From Vulcanisaeta distributa JCM 11213 (GTDB lineage Archaea; Thermoproteota; Thermoprotei; Thermoproteales; Thermocladiaceae): a stretch of 64,000 nt of DNA. Shown in pieces: positions 44,654 through 54,406 of this stretch (its first letter is position 1; the number at the start of each line of letters is the position of its first letter). The stretch lies in the NCBI GenBank assembly GCA_001316125.1, contig BBCS01000001.1:660736-724735 (forward strand). The letters are read 5' to 3'. The notes below the pieces were generated by a model. That model searched no databases. It was not told the DNA's origin and saw nothing but the letters and a program-made list of their open reading frames with translations. Position numbers and translations under genes: made by a program.

Positions 44654-45065
44654 AGGACACCACCTTCACCTCATAATTCATGTTGTAGGGTATGTTTAGG
44701 TTTGAGTACTTGAGCATTGCCACTTGCCCTGGATTAAGCCTAATCAATGGATTTACTATGCAATTGCTCGATATTGCGATTTGGTATGCTATTGACTCAT
44801 TAAGTATGTAGACGCCAGATATATCGCATGGCTTATCACCGTAGTTATATAGGGCTACGCTTATTGACGTTATTGAGGAGCCCGTGGTATTGAATGCCGT
44901 GCTCATTATTGAGAACTCGCAGGAACCCGATAACGCACCGGCGAGCGAGTAACCGAGGGACTCTAGGTATCCGTAGAAGTATCCGAAGATTAGCAAGCTC
45001 AGGGCCACGGCTATGACGAGCAGTATTGTTGCACCCACAACCTCACTAATGCCAATGGAAACCAC
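44619..45065 (-). CDS. Archaeal prepilin-like protein
   Basis: About 148 residues, unbroken. Short leader MVSIG then ISEVVGATILLVIAVALSLL, the class III signal plus helix, and a beta-rich domain with three Cys. It overlaps the start of the next downstream gene by 35 bases. A pilus subunit of the adjacent assembly locus, processed by a PibD-type peptidase (not seen in the window). Confidence 0.7.
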   Translation of the reverse strand: MVSIGISEVVGATILLVIAVALSLLIFGYFYGYLESLGYSLAGALSGSCEFSIMSTAFNTTGSSITSISVALYNYGDKPCDISGVYILNESIAYQIAISSNCIVNPLIRLNPGQVAMLKYSNLNIPYNMNYEVKVVSCDGFMAEKGLG

Positions 45066-45120
45066 GAAAAATCACCTATGGCGTGGTTTTTGACTTGGTA
45101 TGATTTATGTATTTCGCTGC

Positions 45121-45585
45121 CTAAGATGATGCCACAACAGATGCTGCGTACTTAGTACCGCTTGATGACACGAATAACAACTCATACGATGTACCTGGCT
45201 CAACGCCACATGATGATGCAAAATTAGTGCTATTCGTTATTTTCACAGTCGAGCCTGGCGATATTGAGGTTGCCGTTATTGGCACCTGGCATATTAGGTT
45301 ACCGTTTGTTGCATTTATTAGGTATACGCCCGTTATGGTTACTGTCACTGAGCCTGTGTTCTGTACATATGCCGTTAATCCCTTACTTACTGATAGGCTT
45401 GCGACTACTTGGAACTGCTCTGGTGTTGCCATTGAGCTTACCTTACTCGTTGTTGCCGTTAGGTATCCGCTGAACCACATGTAGAGTAGTACTGCGGCTA
45501 CCACGGTTATAACTATTAGTAGTATGGCTGCAACGATTGGCTCTATGCCAAGGCTTTTTCCTTTGTTTCTATTCTGCACCATCAA
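45121..45585 (-). CDS. Archaeal major prepilin-like protein
   Basis: 154 residues, unbroken. Leader ending KGKSLG, then IEPIVAAILLIVITVVAAVL, the textbook archaeal class III signal and N-terminal helix, followed by a beta-rich head (FQVVASLSVSKGLTAYVQN, SISPGSTVKITNST). This is the best candidate for the major pilin. First gene after tadC in the minus-strand half of the locus. Confidence 0.85.
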   Translation of the reverse strand: MMVQNRNKGKSLGIEPIVAAILLIVITVVAAVLLYMWFSGYLTATTSKVSSMATPEQFQVVASLSVSKGLTAYVQNTGSVTVTITGVYLINATNGNLICQVPITATSISPGSTVKITNSTNFASSCGVEPGTSYELLFVSSSGTKYAASVVASS

Positions 45586-45638
45586 TTCCTAATTCATACA
45601 CCCTCTTTATAAAGCTATCTCTCAATTCACTAAGCCTT

Positions 45639-46546
45639 TTACGCAATGCGTAGGTATATCATCACATACATTGTATAATTTATTAGGGCTAGGGTAATCA
45701 TCAATATTGATGCGTGAAGCAGACCTACCGTTGACCTCCCATAGACTATCCTCCCAATTATTACGCCGGCAATCATTGACTGTATGGTGCCGCTAATTAC
45801 TATGATTGATGAGAATAGTTGCATGTTAATTATGGATATCGCCGGCACCGTAATGACACCACTTGATGCCCCTATCGTTATTTTACTGATACTTGGCATC
45901 ATTAGATAAATCACTACGCCAGCAAGCACTATGTATACCGCCATAGCCACGTATATCAAGCTAAGTACGGCTTCACCTGGTTTGACCTCTCCAGGTAATA
46001 ACTCACCATGTCCTCGAAGGACCTATACGCCATGTCAAGGGTTTCCTGTAGCTTTGCCCCCCCGATCTTATTGCGGTTTCGAGTATTACCGCCAGCATTG
46101 CCAGGTAGTTATTACCGAGTTCTCTAGATACCTGGTTAAGTCATCCTTCATCGTCGTCACGCCCATGCTCTCCTTCCTGATTGACTCAACAATTAACTCA
46201 CTAAGCCTACTCCTACCGGTCCTAGTGAGCATTTCAGTAACGCCACTTAGGGTTTGGCCTGAGCTTAGGCCGTCCCTGAGCACCCTGATTACGGCGGGTA
46301 TGTCCGTGAGTATTTCATTGTTTACTCGCCACAGCCTGTATTCGATTATTGATAGTGGCAGTAACTCAATGGCTATGCTATTGCCATTAACGTGGCGCCA
46401 AGTACGCTGTATGGTATTGGAATACTCAGTAATAGTTTGCCGATGAGCACTTGGACGTAGGTCTTCGGTAGTAGTACGTAGGATAGCGCTATCGTTATTA
46501 TCATCATCGTTGCCGTTATTAATGTTATTATTGTTCTCCTGCGCAT
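45639..46546 (-). CDS. Type II/IV secretion-type pilus platform protein (TadC-like), copy 1, frameshifted
   Basis: About 300 residues. Start MRRRTIITLITATMMII at 46546, cytoplasmic T2SF-type helices (VIRVLRDGLSSGQTLSGVTE, RKESMGVTTMKDDLTRYLEN, ILETAIRSGGKLQETLDMAY), and C-terminal membrane helices (YVAMAVYIVLAGVVIYL, TIQSMIAGVIIGRIVYG, ASILMITLALINYTMYV). Joints near 46390, 46120, 46065 and 45965. It anchors the pilus ATPase at the membrane. Divergent from the ATPase gene with about 90 bases between. Confidence 0.7.
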
Positions 46547-46639
46547 GTTATTGCCTTAGTTTATTTAACTTCAGTTCTGAATTATAAGCCTATCTTATTT
46601 TAAAATTAGGGATTTATAACCCAGAATTGAAATTAACCT

Positions 46640-48107
46640 GTGGATAAGGAAAGTGTTGAGTTGATTGATGAGTATGAGGTTATTAAGGGATTGATTGGCG
46701 TACTCATTGTTAGGGACAGGACCACCGGCTTTATCTCTATAACGTGATTGAGCCAACACTCAGTGATAATGCGAGTAAGGTACTTGCTAAGGCCAGGGAA
46801 TTACTAAAAATGAGTAGTGCATTACCTAGGGATGGCGAAATTGATGAGTATTTGAGGTCATTGGTAAACGATGCAATGAGTAGGTTAAGGATTAAGTTAA
46901 GCAATGACGAGTTAAGGAGCATCATGTACTACTTAGTGCGGGATACCGCGGGTTACGGCAAGGTTGACCCATTGATTAAGGATGATTACATTGAGGACAT
47001 TAACATCAATGGACCCAATAGACCCGTTTACGTGTGGCATAGTAGGTATGAGCACTTGAGGACGAATATTACCCTGAGTAATGATGAGTTAAGCAGTCTC
47101 GTTGTGAAGATCAGCCAGAGGGTTGGTAAGAACGTTAGTTCCGCATACCCAATACTGGAGGGCTTGCTGCCTGAGGGTCTCAGGGTTGAGCTTGGGCTTA
47201 GGGATGTCTCGCCCTATGGGCCAATCGTAACCATTAGGAAGTTTAGGGCTAACCCGATAACCGTCATTGACTTATTAATCGACGGTGTTATTAAGGCTGA
47301 AGCCATAGCCACCCTATGGTTTATGCTTGAGAATGGCATAAGCATGGTCATCATTGGACCGACTGGCGCAGGTAAGACAACACTACTCAACGCATTATTA
47401 TTTTTAATTAGGCCTGAGGCTAGAGTTGTAACCATTGAGGATACTAGGGAGATTAATATTCCGCATGAGCAGTGGGTGCCGCTGGTCGTTAGGGAATCCG
47501 AGACACCCAACGTGCAGAATGTTACGGCTTACGACCTAGTTAAGGTGTCCATGAGGATTAGGCCTGATTACCTGGTTATTGGTGAGTTAAGGGGGGGTGA
47601 GGAGGCCTACGTCTTCTTCCAAGGATTGGCCAGCGGACACACTGGCCTTACTACAATACATGCGAGTTCCCTGATCGCCGCCGTGAGGAGACTGTTGTCT
47701 AGGCCCATGAGCGTCCCCCCCCTGCCCTGATACCCCTGGCTAATGTATTCATATTAATCAATAGGGTGAGGGTTGGGGGGGATAGGATTGCCAGGCGTGT
47801 CATGGATATTAGCGAATTATTAGACGTGAGGAGGAGTGGTTTAAGAGTTAATACCTTATTTAGATGGAGTAAGGATGGAGATGAACTCGTTAAGTTAAGT
47901 AATAGTGCCTTAATCGCCGATCTCGTGAAGATGGGTAGGGTGTCTCAGGAGGAGGTTGATAGGGAGCTTAAGAGGAGGACTGAAATCATGGTCTCCATGG
48001 CCAAGTATGGGTTTAGGTCGCCTGAGGCCGTGTTTAGGGTCACCAGGAATTACTACGTTGATCCAGAGAGGACGTATAAGGCCGTGATGGGCGGTGAGCT
48101 GCCTTGA
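46640..48107 (+). CDS. Type IV pilus / secretion ATPase (GspE/TadA family), frameshifted
   Basis: About 490 residues. N-terminal VDKESVELIDEYEVIKGLIG from the GTG at 46640, then TxGLYLYNVIEPTL after a lost base near 46735. Walker A IIGPTGAGKTT, Asp box TIEDTREI, Walker B PDYLVIGELRGGE, His box GLASGHTGLTTIHAS. One C-run (47715, C8 where six would fit) breaks the frame before ALIPLANVFILINRVRV. It powers pilus assembly from the cytoplasm. Overlaps the second TadC gene by four bases. Confidence 0.88.
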
Positions 48108-48940
48108 TAAACCCATTAACGGCCTATAGGCGTTGGGTGAATAATTACGTTAATAGGCTCTACTCACTCAGTGGTTATGACTTCAATAGGGACTTCGTAA
48201 CTGCAGTGGCCATGTATACCCCCCCAATAATCATTGTGGCGTTGATGGTGGCTTACGTACTTGCACCAATAAGTGTAGCAAGGAGTGTAACGCTTCTTGT
48301 GGTTATTGTGCTACTTGTTGATTACCTATCGGTGCTTATTTACGTGAATATGAAGATCTATGTAAGGTCAAGCCACTTCGAGAGGTACCTAGTAAACACG
48401 CTTATGATTATGATACCACTAATAGCCAGTGGAGTCACCCTTGAGGAGTTGATTAATACCCTAGCCGCCATCGAGAGGGACCCATACATAGCCAGGGAGT
48501 TCAGGCTAATACTTAGGGATGTCAGGGAGGGCGGTATAGACATACTAACGGCGCTAAGAGCAAGCCTTAATCGCGTTCCATCAAGGACCTACAATGAAGT
48601 CTTCAGTCTCATTGCCGAAACCTATCTAATCAGTGCCAACCTAGCCGACATACTAATGCTCAAGCTCGAGTATTTAGTTAGAAATAAGTATAATAAATTA
48701 AGAAGCGCTACTCAGATACTTAGTTTATTTATGGAGGTGTATTTAGTCACGGCATTACTCTTACCGATATTGCTCGTGCTTATTATAGTTACAATATCGC
48801 CATTAGGACCCATATATTTAGGGCCTATTACCCTTAATCCAACATTCGTTCTCCTAGTAACGGCTTTAATATACTCACCAATAATGGGGGGGTACGTAAT
48901 GTACCTACTAATTGATTCGGTAATATCCTCAATAGAGTAA
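48104..48940 (+). CDS. Pilus platform protein (TadC-like), copy 2
   Basis: 278 residues, unbroken. Helices YTPPIIIVALMVAYVLA, VTLLVVIVLLVDYLSVLI; T2SF domain (LIASGVTLEELINTLAAIE, LRDVREGGIDILTALRASL); C-terminal helices VYLVTALLLPILLVLIIV and FVLLVTALIYSPIMGG. TTG start overlapping the ATPase stop. Together with copy 1 it forms a two-part platform, as in Tad-like systems with TadB and TadC. Runs of seven at 48209 (TPP) and 48886 (MGG). Confidence 0.82.
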   Translation: MINPLTAYRRWVNNYVNRLYSLSGYDFNRDFVTAVAMYTPPIIIVALMVAYVLAPISVARSVTLLVVIVLLVDYLSVLIYVNMKIYVRSSHFERYLVNTLMIMIPLIASGVTLEELINTLAAIERDPYIAREFRLILRDVREGGIDILTALRASLNRVPSRTYNEVFSLIAETYLISANLADILMLKLEYLVRNKYNKLRSATQILSLFMEVYLVTALLLPILLVLIIVTISPLGPIYLGPITLNPTFVLLVTALIYSPIMGGYVMYLLIDSVISSIE

Positions 48941-49036
48941 CCGAACTCAATAAACATAAATAATAACAGTTAAGTAATTACTGGATATTGTGAATGCTAG
49001 GTATGAATGTGAGCTCCTACCACGCATGAATAATGA

Positions 49037-49203
49037 TCACCCAGCACGCCTGACCTCAGCCTCGACATGGGCCATGGCTCCCTGGCTTGTCTTGGCCTTA
49101 CTTCAATTATTTCAACCTCGTCTAGTGGTTTGATGCCGAACATCCCCCCCCTGACCTCACTCGGGATCGTGAATTGCCTGCTTGAACTACTGCTACGGGT
49201 CAC
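49037..49203 (-). CDS. AbrB/SpoVT-type DNA-binding antitoxin, frameshifted
   Basis: About 55 residues. SSSRQFTIPSEVR and DEVEIIEV form the swapped-hairpin domain; a base change in frame near 49100 gives a better C-terminus (SQGAMAHVEAEVRRAG) ending at TGA 49037. C8 at 49144 gives RGGMFGI. Normally pairs with a VapC-type toxin, but no toxin gene is adjacent, so it is an orphan or regulates another locus. Confidence 0.6.
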
Positions 49204-49513
49204 AAAAGCCTAACGCCACAAATCTTAACAGAGCCTAAAACTATACCTAATAACCGCATAATTAATCGCCACCTAACGGCACTTATGTGTTTGGCATTGC
49301 CAGTAGTACAGGGACATCCCACGCTAATTGGGGGTACTGTTTATATTAATTAGGGGGCTAGTTTAGAACCATCATTACTTAATAGCACTTAGATTATTGC
49401 TTCAATGTTTCTCTATAGGCTTAAAGTTTAATGGTTTTGAAATAATGATGATATTGCCTATAGGCCCATAATTGTCATAAAGTATTTATTATCGGCAATG
49501 TTCTAATCATTGA
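49204..49513. other. Intergenic region, no gene seen
   Basis: About 310 A/T-rich bases with stops in all frames. The palindrome-like CCTATAGGC occurs twice in related form near 49415 and 49460. It carries the promoters of the divergent AbrB and HEPN-MNT genes. Confidence 0.45.
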
Positions 49514-50321
49514 ATGGAGGTTAGGGCGCTGATTTCCAGGGTTTATGAGGAGTTGAGCGATTTGAGTAAATTAGTGGAGATTAATGATGCGTTTCGGGAG
49601 TATGCCCTTAGGTGGTTGCTCTATGCCGTACACCAGGATCTACTTAATGTGCTTGCTATGGTTGTTGCTGAGCTCGGTCTTAGGAACCTCCTAGTTATGC
49701 TGGGTTGGCCGATGTGCTTCATGAGCGTGGATTAATATGTGATGATGTTAGGGAGTTGATTAGGCAGGTGGTAATTAATAGGAGTATGCTTGTCCATGTC
49801 TATAGGTCCTTCAGTAGGAATGAACTGTTGGAGTTGAGGTCCTGGGTCCTTAAGAACGTGCCCAGCCTAGCTAACCAGTTGTTAAGGTTGATAGAGGAGA
49901 ATAACGTGGATCCAGAGATACCCAGTGAGTCGCTTGTCAGGGTTTTCACGAAGTATGGCGTATTGTTGGCGTTTCTCTTCAGTAGTCGCGCCAGGGGGGG
50001 TGATGTTAGGGAGGGTAGTGATTATGACGTTGCCGTACTCATGAGGATCAATCCAATTATGAGAAGATGGTTAGTTTAATCAGAGATTTAGCGCAGGTGC
50101 TCGGTGCGCCAGCGGATAAGGTTGACTTGGTTGACTTAAGTAAGGCGCCCAATGAGTTGGTATACGTGGTCCTGAGGGATGGTGTACTCATTTATTCAGC
50201 TGACCCAGTACTTGCGCGGAGGTTGATTGCTCACATGTACGTCAGGGTACTCGGTGAGTCTGACTTGGATCACGTGTATTGCAGTGTGTTTAGGGATAGA
50301 ATTTCTAAAAAGCATTATTAA
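49514..50321 (+). CDS. Single-chain HEPN-MNT protein, copy 2, frameshifted
   Basis: About 268 residues in three pieces with joints near 49712 and 50065. HEPN part: AFREYALRWLLYAVHQDLLN, then the active site RSMLVHVY (R-x4-H-x-Y). NTase part: FSSRARGGDVREGSDYDVAV, where Ser replaces the first Gly of the GS motif, then KVDLVDLSKAPNELVYVVLR. Compared with the fusion at 18772 (RAIGRTHPGSD) the G7 run at 49994 adds exactly one residue. Domain order HEPN then NTase is the same. A self-contained toxin-antitoxin protein is likely; activity may be weakened by the Ser. Confidence 0.75.
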
Positions 50322-50342
50322 GCGACCTATGATGTTCCCAAT

Positions 50343-50875
50343 GTGGAGGTTGGTTACTTAGATTATAAGAGGGATCCCGTGGCGTATGTGTATGCCAAGG
50401 TCCTTGACGGCTTGGTTGAGGCTAGGTTGGCATTGGAGATGCTGGGCAGGGACCTTATCCAAAACGCCTCGGCTAAGGCGTTCATGAGCGTTAAGTCCAT
50501 AGTCAGCGCGTTGGTTGTTAAGAATTTTGTCAAAATCATTGAAGGGGGGGTGGATGAGAGGAGGAGGGCTTGGTATGAGGACGTGGGTTACTCAGCACCA
50601 ACCACTGGTTAATAGGTATTTCTAAGGACTTGAAGAAATTGGGTATAGACGTGGAGGCTGTGGTAAAGACGGCGTTGTTGCTTCATAGGTTCTCCTATAA
50701 TGGCTTCGACCCAAACTTAGTCGATTATAGGGACCCTGACGAGGTTAAGGACGACATTATTGAGGTTGTTAGTTGGGCCTTAACAATTAAGGAGTTATTC
50801 AGGGACATTTGGGATGAGAGGTTGGAGCAGGAGGAACGAGAGTTGATGAAGTTGCTTGAAAGATTCAGAGCTTAA
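50343..50875 (+). CDS. PaREP1-family protein, frameshifted
   Basis: About 178 residues. RDPVAYVYAKVLDGLVEARL, DLIQNASAKAFMSVKSIVSA and, in the next frame, VVKTALLLHRFSYNGFDPNL match the PaREP1 pattern, a HEPN-like helical family repeated many times in Thermoproteales genomes. The joint is near 50610 (LIGISKDLKKLGID). G7 at 50544. It lies 20 bases after the HEPN-MNT gene and before a VapBC pair, i.e. in a toxin-antitoxin cluster. Role unknown. Confidence 0.6.
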
Positions 50876-50939
50876 TGAATTTTGAGATTTAATTGTTTCT
50901 CAGAAATGTTTATAAGCTCAGATTATTAATGATTAAGGT

Positions 50940-51200
50940 ATGTTAGAGGTTAGGGTCAGGGTTTCTAAAAAGAATACTATTTACATACCTAAGGCGATTT
51001 CTGAGGCTGTGGGCATTTCTGAGGGTGATTATGTTGTTTTGAGGGTTGATGGTAATAGGATAATTATCGAGCGTGTTGAGGACCCGTTTGAATATGCTTT
51101 GAAGGTTAAAAAGTTCGCTGAGGTAACCTTTGAGGAGTTTGAGAGGGAATCTGAGGAGATGCAGAATGAGTATTGGAGTGAGGCCTCGGATACTTCTTGA
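50940..51200 (+). CDS. vapB: VapB-type AbrB antitoxin
   Basis: 86 residues, unbroken. LEVRVRVSKKNTIYIPKAIS and ISEGDYVVLRVDGNRIIIER form an AbrB/SpoVT DNA-binding domain; the acidic C-terminal tail (FEEFERESEEMQNEYW) would wrap around the toxin. Overlaps the PIN toxin gene by 23 bases. Such antitoxins repress their own operon. Confidence 0.85.
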   Translation: MLEVRVRVSKKNTIYIPKAISEAVGISEGDYVVLRVDGNRIIIERVEDPFEYALKVKKFAEVTFEEFERESEEMQNEYWSEASDTS

Positions 51201-51623
51201 TACAACTTATCTCCTACCCATCGTGGGTATTAACGTTAAGGGTATAGATGAGGTACTAATCGCACTATCAAGGATGAGAAGGAGGTTTAAGGCTGAGTTC
51301 TATTACACACAATACAATATTATTGAAATCCTGGGCAAGCTTTCTAGACTTAATTATGATGAGGATACCGTAATGAGGGGGGGTTAAAAGTCATAAATGA
51401 TGAGTTCATACTTACCGAACCAACAATTGATGGGTACGTTAAAGCCCTTAGACTTAAACGTAAGGGCTTTAATGACCTAATAGACCTACTTCTATACGCA
51501 ACAGCCGTTACTAGAAACCTAAAGTTATTAACTAGGGATAAAAACCTCATACAATTCCTAACACATGAGGGTGAGCCAGTAAATAACATACTTCCTGAGG
51601 AGGACCTCTTAGGTAATGTCTAA
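51178..51623 (+). CDS. vapC: VapC-type PIN-domain RNase toxin, frameshifted
   Basis: About 147 residues. PRILLDTTYLLPIVG carries the first acidic residue; YTQYNIIEILGKLSRL, DLIDLLLYATAVTRNLKLLT and RDKNLIQFL carry the others. The frame breaks at the G7 51377-51383, where a G5 would read MRGLKVINDEFIL. GTG start at 51178 inside vapB. PIN toxins cut tRNA or rRNA in a metal-dependent way and are neutralised by the adjacent AbrB protein. Confidence 0.85.
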
Positions 51624-51646
51624 ATCATTCGTGGGAATTCCCGCGT

Positions 51647-52027
51647 TTACGGCAATGATTGCGCGGTGGCTGTTACGAATAGCATGTAATACTCGGTCTT
51701 CTCAATCCTACCAGTCACCGGGTCAACCCTAAGCCCTAGGGTCTCCAGCGTGTCAACACCGATCACCGGCATTGCACCACTAAACGCTAATATCCTGATT
51801 GGGTCCCTCCTACTCTCAATCTCGGCCTCGGCAATGAATACCTTAGCCCTCACCGTCCTGCCATCACCCAGCCTAATCTCAACCTCAAATGGAGCCTCTA
51901 TGAAGTGTTCCTTGGCTAATTCCAGGGGCATTACGGTGAAGGAGGCGCCGGTATCCACGGGTACCCTCTCCATGGCAAACTCATCCCTCCCCCCCCTAAA
52001 GCGAATACTAACAAAGACGTGACCCAT
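51647..52027 (-). CDS. Retropepsin-like (clan AA) aspartic protease homologue, copy 1
   Basis: 126 residues, unbroken. VPVDTGASFTVMP is the catalytic DTG motif; GAMPVIGVDTLETLGLRVD is the second conserved part. Single-domain members act as homodimers, like viral proteases; their targets in archaea are unknown. Paralogue of 57474 (MGHVxVxI start, VDTGS/A, ALESLGF against TLETLGL). C8 at 51989 gives FRGGRDEF in the loop before the active site. No signal peptide. Confidence 0.8.
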   Translation of the reverse strand: MGHVFVSIRFRGGRDEFAMERVPVDTGASFTVMPLELAKEHFIEAPFEVEIRLGDGRTVRAKVFIAEAEIESRRDPIRILAFSGAMPVIGVDTLETLGLRVDPVTGRIEKTEYYMLFVTATAQSLP

Positions 52028-52070
52028 ATACCGCCCTAATTCATACCATGGCAGACCTAAAAATAAAGCT

Positions 52071-53156
52071 TCAGTAATTGGGAATGCCCAGTCTCATGGC
52101 TGCCTCCCTATACATTGGGTCTAGAAATTCGTAATTCTCAATGATACTCAGTCTCTCCAGGGTCTTTATCACATTATTCAACGATGTCGGTGATACTGTC
52201 GTGCCCTCGAAATCCTCTACACATCTGACCACCTTGGACCACGTATTACCACCACTGGCGATGCACCTAAGCACCAGCGCCGTCCTCCTGGCATTAACGG
52301 TTGAGTAACTAGCCTTAACCCTTATGAGCTTCTCAAGCTCATTCAGCGCCTCCCTAATTGCGGCATCCCTAATCATCGATAAATCCCTAACACCCCCCCT
52401 AATGTAGGCATTGGCAACATAAACAAGCCAACCAGGTATGCCGTCAAACACATCCGCAATGGTCTCAATAACGTCTGTGGAAACCTCGATACCCAACTCC
52501 TTAAATCCTCTCCTCAGGAAGTCAATTGATTCATCACGGGTGAACCTACCAATCCTCACCTCATGGAAGTACCTGCCGAACAATGGTGAATTTGGATCTT
52601 CAATGCCCATGAATTCATAGAGCAACCCAACCTCAGAGCCGCTGAGTATGAATGTTACATTCCTATCGAAGTCATACGCATGAGCCAGGGCATTAAGAAC
52701 CTCACCCGACAACGGACCCCCCCTCAGCCTCTGCGCCTCATCAAACACCACCACAACCCTCCTCTCATTAAGCCTATCAAAAAGCTCCGCCAGACTAACC
52801 TGCTCCCTACCCCCCCTCCACCTAATCTCGATGGCATTACCCATGATCGAGATGCCCCCCCTGATCTTCCTTAGAACATCGATTAGCTTGTCAAGGCTTG
52901 ATGATAGGGCATTGGATATTAATCGATATAGGTCAGACCTACCATAATTATCCCTCAACGACCTACAATCAATTAATACATAGGGTATGTCGGTCTCATT
53001 CAACGCCACGTTAATTACGGAAGTCTTACCAATACGCCTAATGCCGGTAACCACAATCATGGGTCCATTAATGTTTTTCAGTATATCATTCAGCTCCTCA
53101 TTCCTATCATACAAGTCACCCCCCCTACTCACCTTTGGTCTCTCATCAAATAGCAT
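52071..53156 (-). CDS. Archaeal AAA ATPase (Arch_ATPase family), copy 1
   Basis: 361 residues, unbroken. Walker A VTGIRRIGKTSVIN, Walker B VVVVFDEAQRL, sensor FILSGSEVGLL, then a helical domain and a C-terminal winged helix (TLERLSIIENYEFLDPMYRE). These STAND-like ATPases are expanded in archaea, of unknown role. Paralogue of the next gene. The run at 53120 gives VSRGGDLYDR against VNRKDLYDR in the paralogue, so one residue is extra; further C7 runs at 52393, 52697, 52810 and 52855. A 15-base direct repeat lies right before its ATG. Confidence 0.85.
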   Translation of the reverse strand: MLFDERPKVSRGGDLYDRNEELNDILKNINGPMIVVTGIRRIGKTSVINVALNETDIPYVLIDCRSLRDNYGRSDLYRLISNALSSSLDKLIDVLRKIRGGISIMGNAIEIRWRGGREQVSLAELFDRLNERRVVVVFDEAQRLRGGPLSGEVLNALAHAYDFDRNVTFILSGSEVGLLYEFMGIEDPNSPLFGRYFHEVRIGRFTRDESIDFLRRGFKELGIEVSTDVIETIADVFDGIPGWLVYVANAYIRGGVRDLSMIRDAAIREALNELEKLIRVKASYSTVNARRTALVLRCIASGGNTWSKVVRCVEDFEGTTVSPTSLNNVIKTLERLSIIENYEFLDPMYREAAMRLGIPNY

Positions 53157-53158
53157 GG

Positions 53159-53195
53159 CTACAACCCCCCCTCTAGTTAACTACAACCCCCCCTC
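53159..53195 (-). promoter_or_regulatory. Duplicated operator-like repeat before ATPase copy 1
   Basis: CTACAACCCCCCCTC occurs at 53159-53173 and again, identical, at 53181-53195, a 22-base (two helical turns) period, directly before the start codon at 53156. The spacing suggests cooperative binding of a dimeric repressor, perhaps autoregulation. If the C7 runs are really C4, the repeat is CTACAACCCCTC. Confidence 0.6.
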
Positions 53196-53213
53196 CAGTC
53201 CTAAAAACCCTTC

Positions 53214-54337
53214 TCAACCAATGCCAGCCTCTACGACGGCCTTGGCAACGACTGGGTCGGGTATGACGTAATTATCGCCTACCCTGCTTAAATAACCATA
53301 CTTAACGAGATTCCTCATAAGCCTATTGAACACAGTGTCGGAGATCTCGCCGGTTTTAACCTCAACGTACCTCCTAATCTCACTCCACGTATTTAACCCA
53401 TGAGCCACCGCATTAAGTATGGCTAAGTACCTGGCCCTCGAAGGCCTAATAACCTCATCAAGTTCACTAAGCACAAGCTTAACGCCATCACTGAATACCC
53501 TATCCAAAGCCTCTCTATGGCTCAACCCCCTCAACGCCCCTTAAGTAACCATACAGCGTTAACCAACCGACAATACCATCCAACCGCTCATAAACCTCCT
53601 CCAACTCACCCTCACTAACCTCAATACCTAATTCAGCGAAGCCCCTTTTAAGGAAATCGAGACCGGCATCCTTACTAAACCTATCAACGTATATCTCCTT
53701 GATATACCTACCATAGAGGGGGGGCGCCTGTGGATCGTCAATCCTCAGGAAATCCCTCAAAACACCAACTTCACTCCCAGTCACTATGAATGTGATGTTG
53801 CCCAGGTCATCATAAGCCCATGCCAATACGCCATCATATTTAACGTTCGAAAACCTCATGTATTGAGCCTCATCAAACACTAGTATGAACCTCGTGGAAT
53901 TACGCTCACACCACCCATCAACTACATTAAGTAATTCAATTAAGTTTACCCTTGACTTCCTGGATAACTTAACCTCAATACCACCTGCGCCAACCCTAAC
54001 CCAGCCTATACCCCCTCAACGCATCCCTAAAGCTCTCCCAAAGTCTCTCACCCATTCCCATGAACCCCCCCTTAAAACCATTGATGATGTACTTAACCAG
54101 ATTGCTGGCGTTGACATTGCCCTCAATGAAGTATACTTGTCTCACATCAACAAGTACGTATGGATAGGAGAGATCGCTCAGGAAGGCCTTGACCAAGCTA
54201 GTCTTACCAATCCTCCTAATACCATAAATCGCAATGAGCTTATTACCCCTGTGCACACCCTCCCTTAATTCATTGAGTTCTCTATCCCTATCATAAAGGT
54301 CCTTTCTATTTACCTTAGGCTCAAGGCTAAATAGCAT
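53214..54337 (-). CDS. Archaeal AAA ATPase (Arch_ATPase family), copy 2, frameshifted
   Basis: About 373 residues in three pieces. Walker A IYGIRRIGKTSLVK, Walker B FILVFDEAQYM, sensor FIVTGSEVGVL, YGRYIKEIYVDRFS and a C-terminal winged helix (LMRNLVKYGYLSRVGDNYVI). Joints near 54000-53890 and 53525. The run at 53708 gives QAPPLYGRY against NSPLFGRY in copy 1, one residue extra. Tandem duplicate of the gene downstream; its own promoter region has a different duplicated inverted repeat. Confidence 0.8.
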
Positions 54338-54339
54338 GA

Positions 54340-54379
54340 CTAACTCCCCCCCGTTAGTTACTAACCCCCCCCGGGTTAG
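54340..54379 (-). promoter_or_regulatory. Duplicated inverted-repeat operator before ATPase copy 2
   Basis: CTAACTCCCCCCCGTTAG (54340-54357) and CTAACCCCCCCCGGGTTAG (54361-54379) are two copies of an imperfect inverted repeat with CTAAC/GTTAG arms, centred about 21 bases apart and ending three bases from the ATG at 54337. This is a typical arrangement for a repressor that blocks transcription start, perhaps autoregulation. Confidence 0.6.
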
Positions 54380-54406
54380 TTATTAAGCTTTAAGGATTAC
54401 ATTGGA

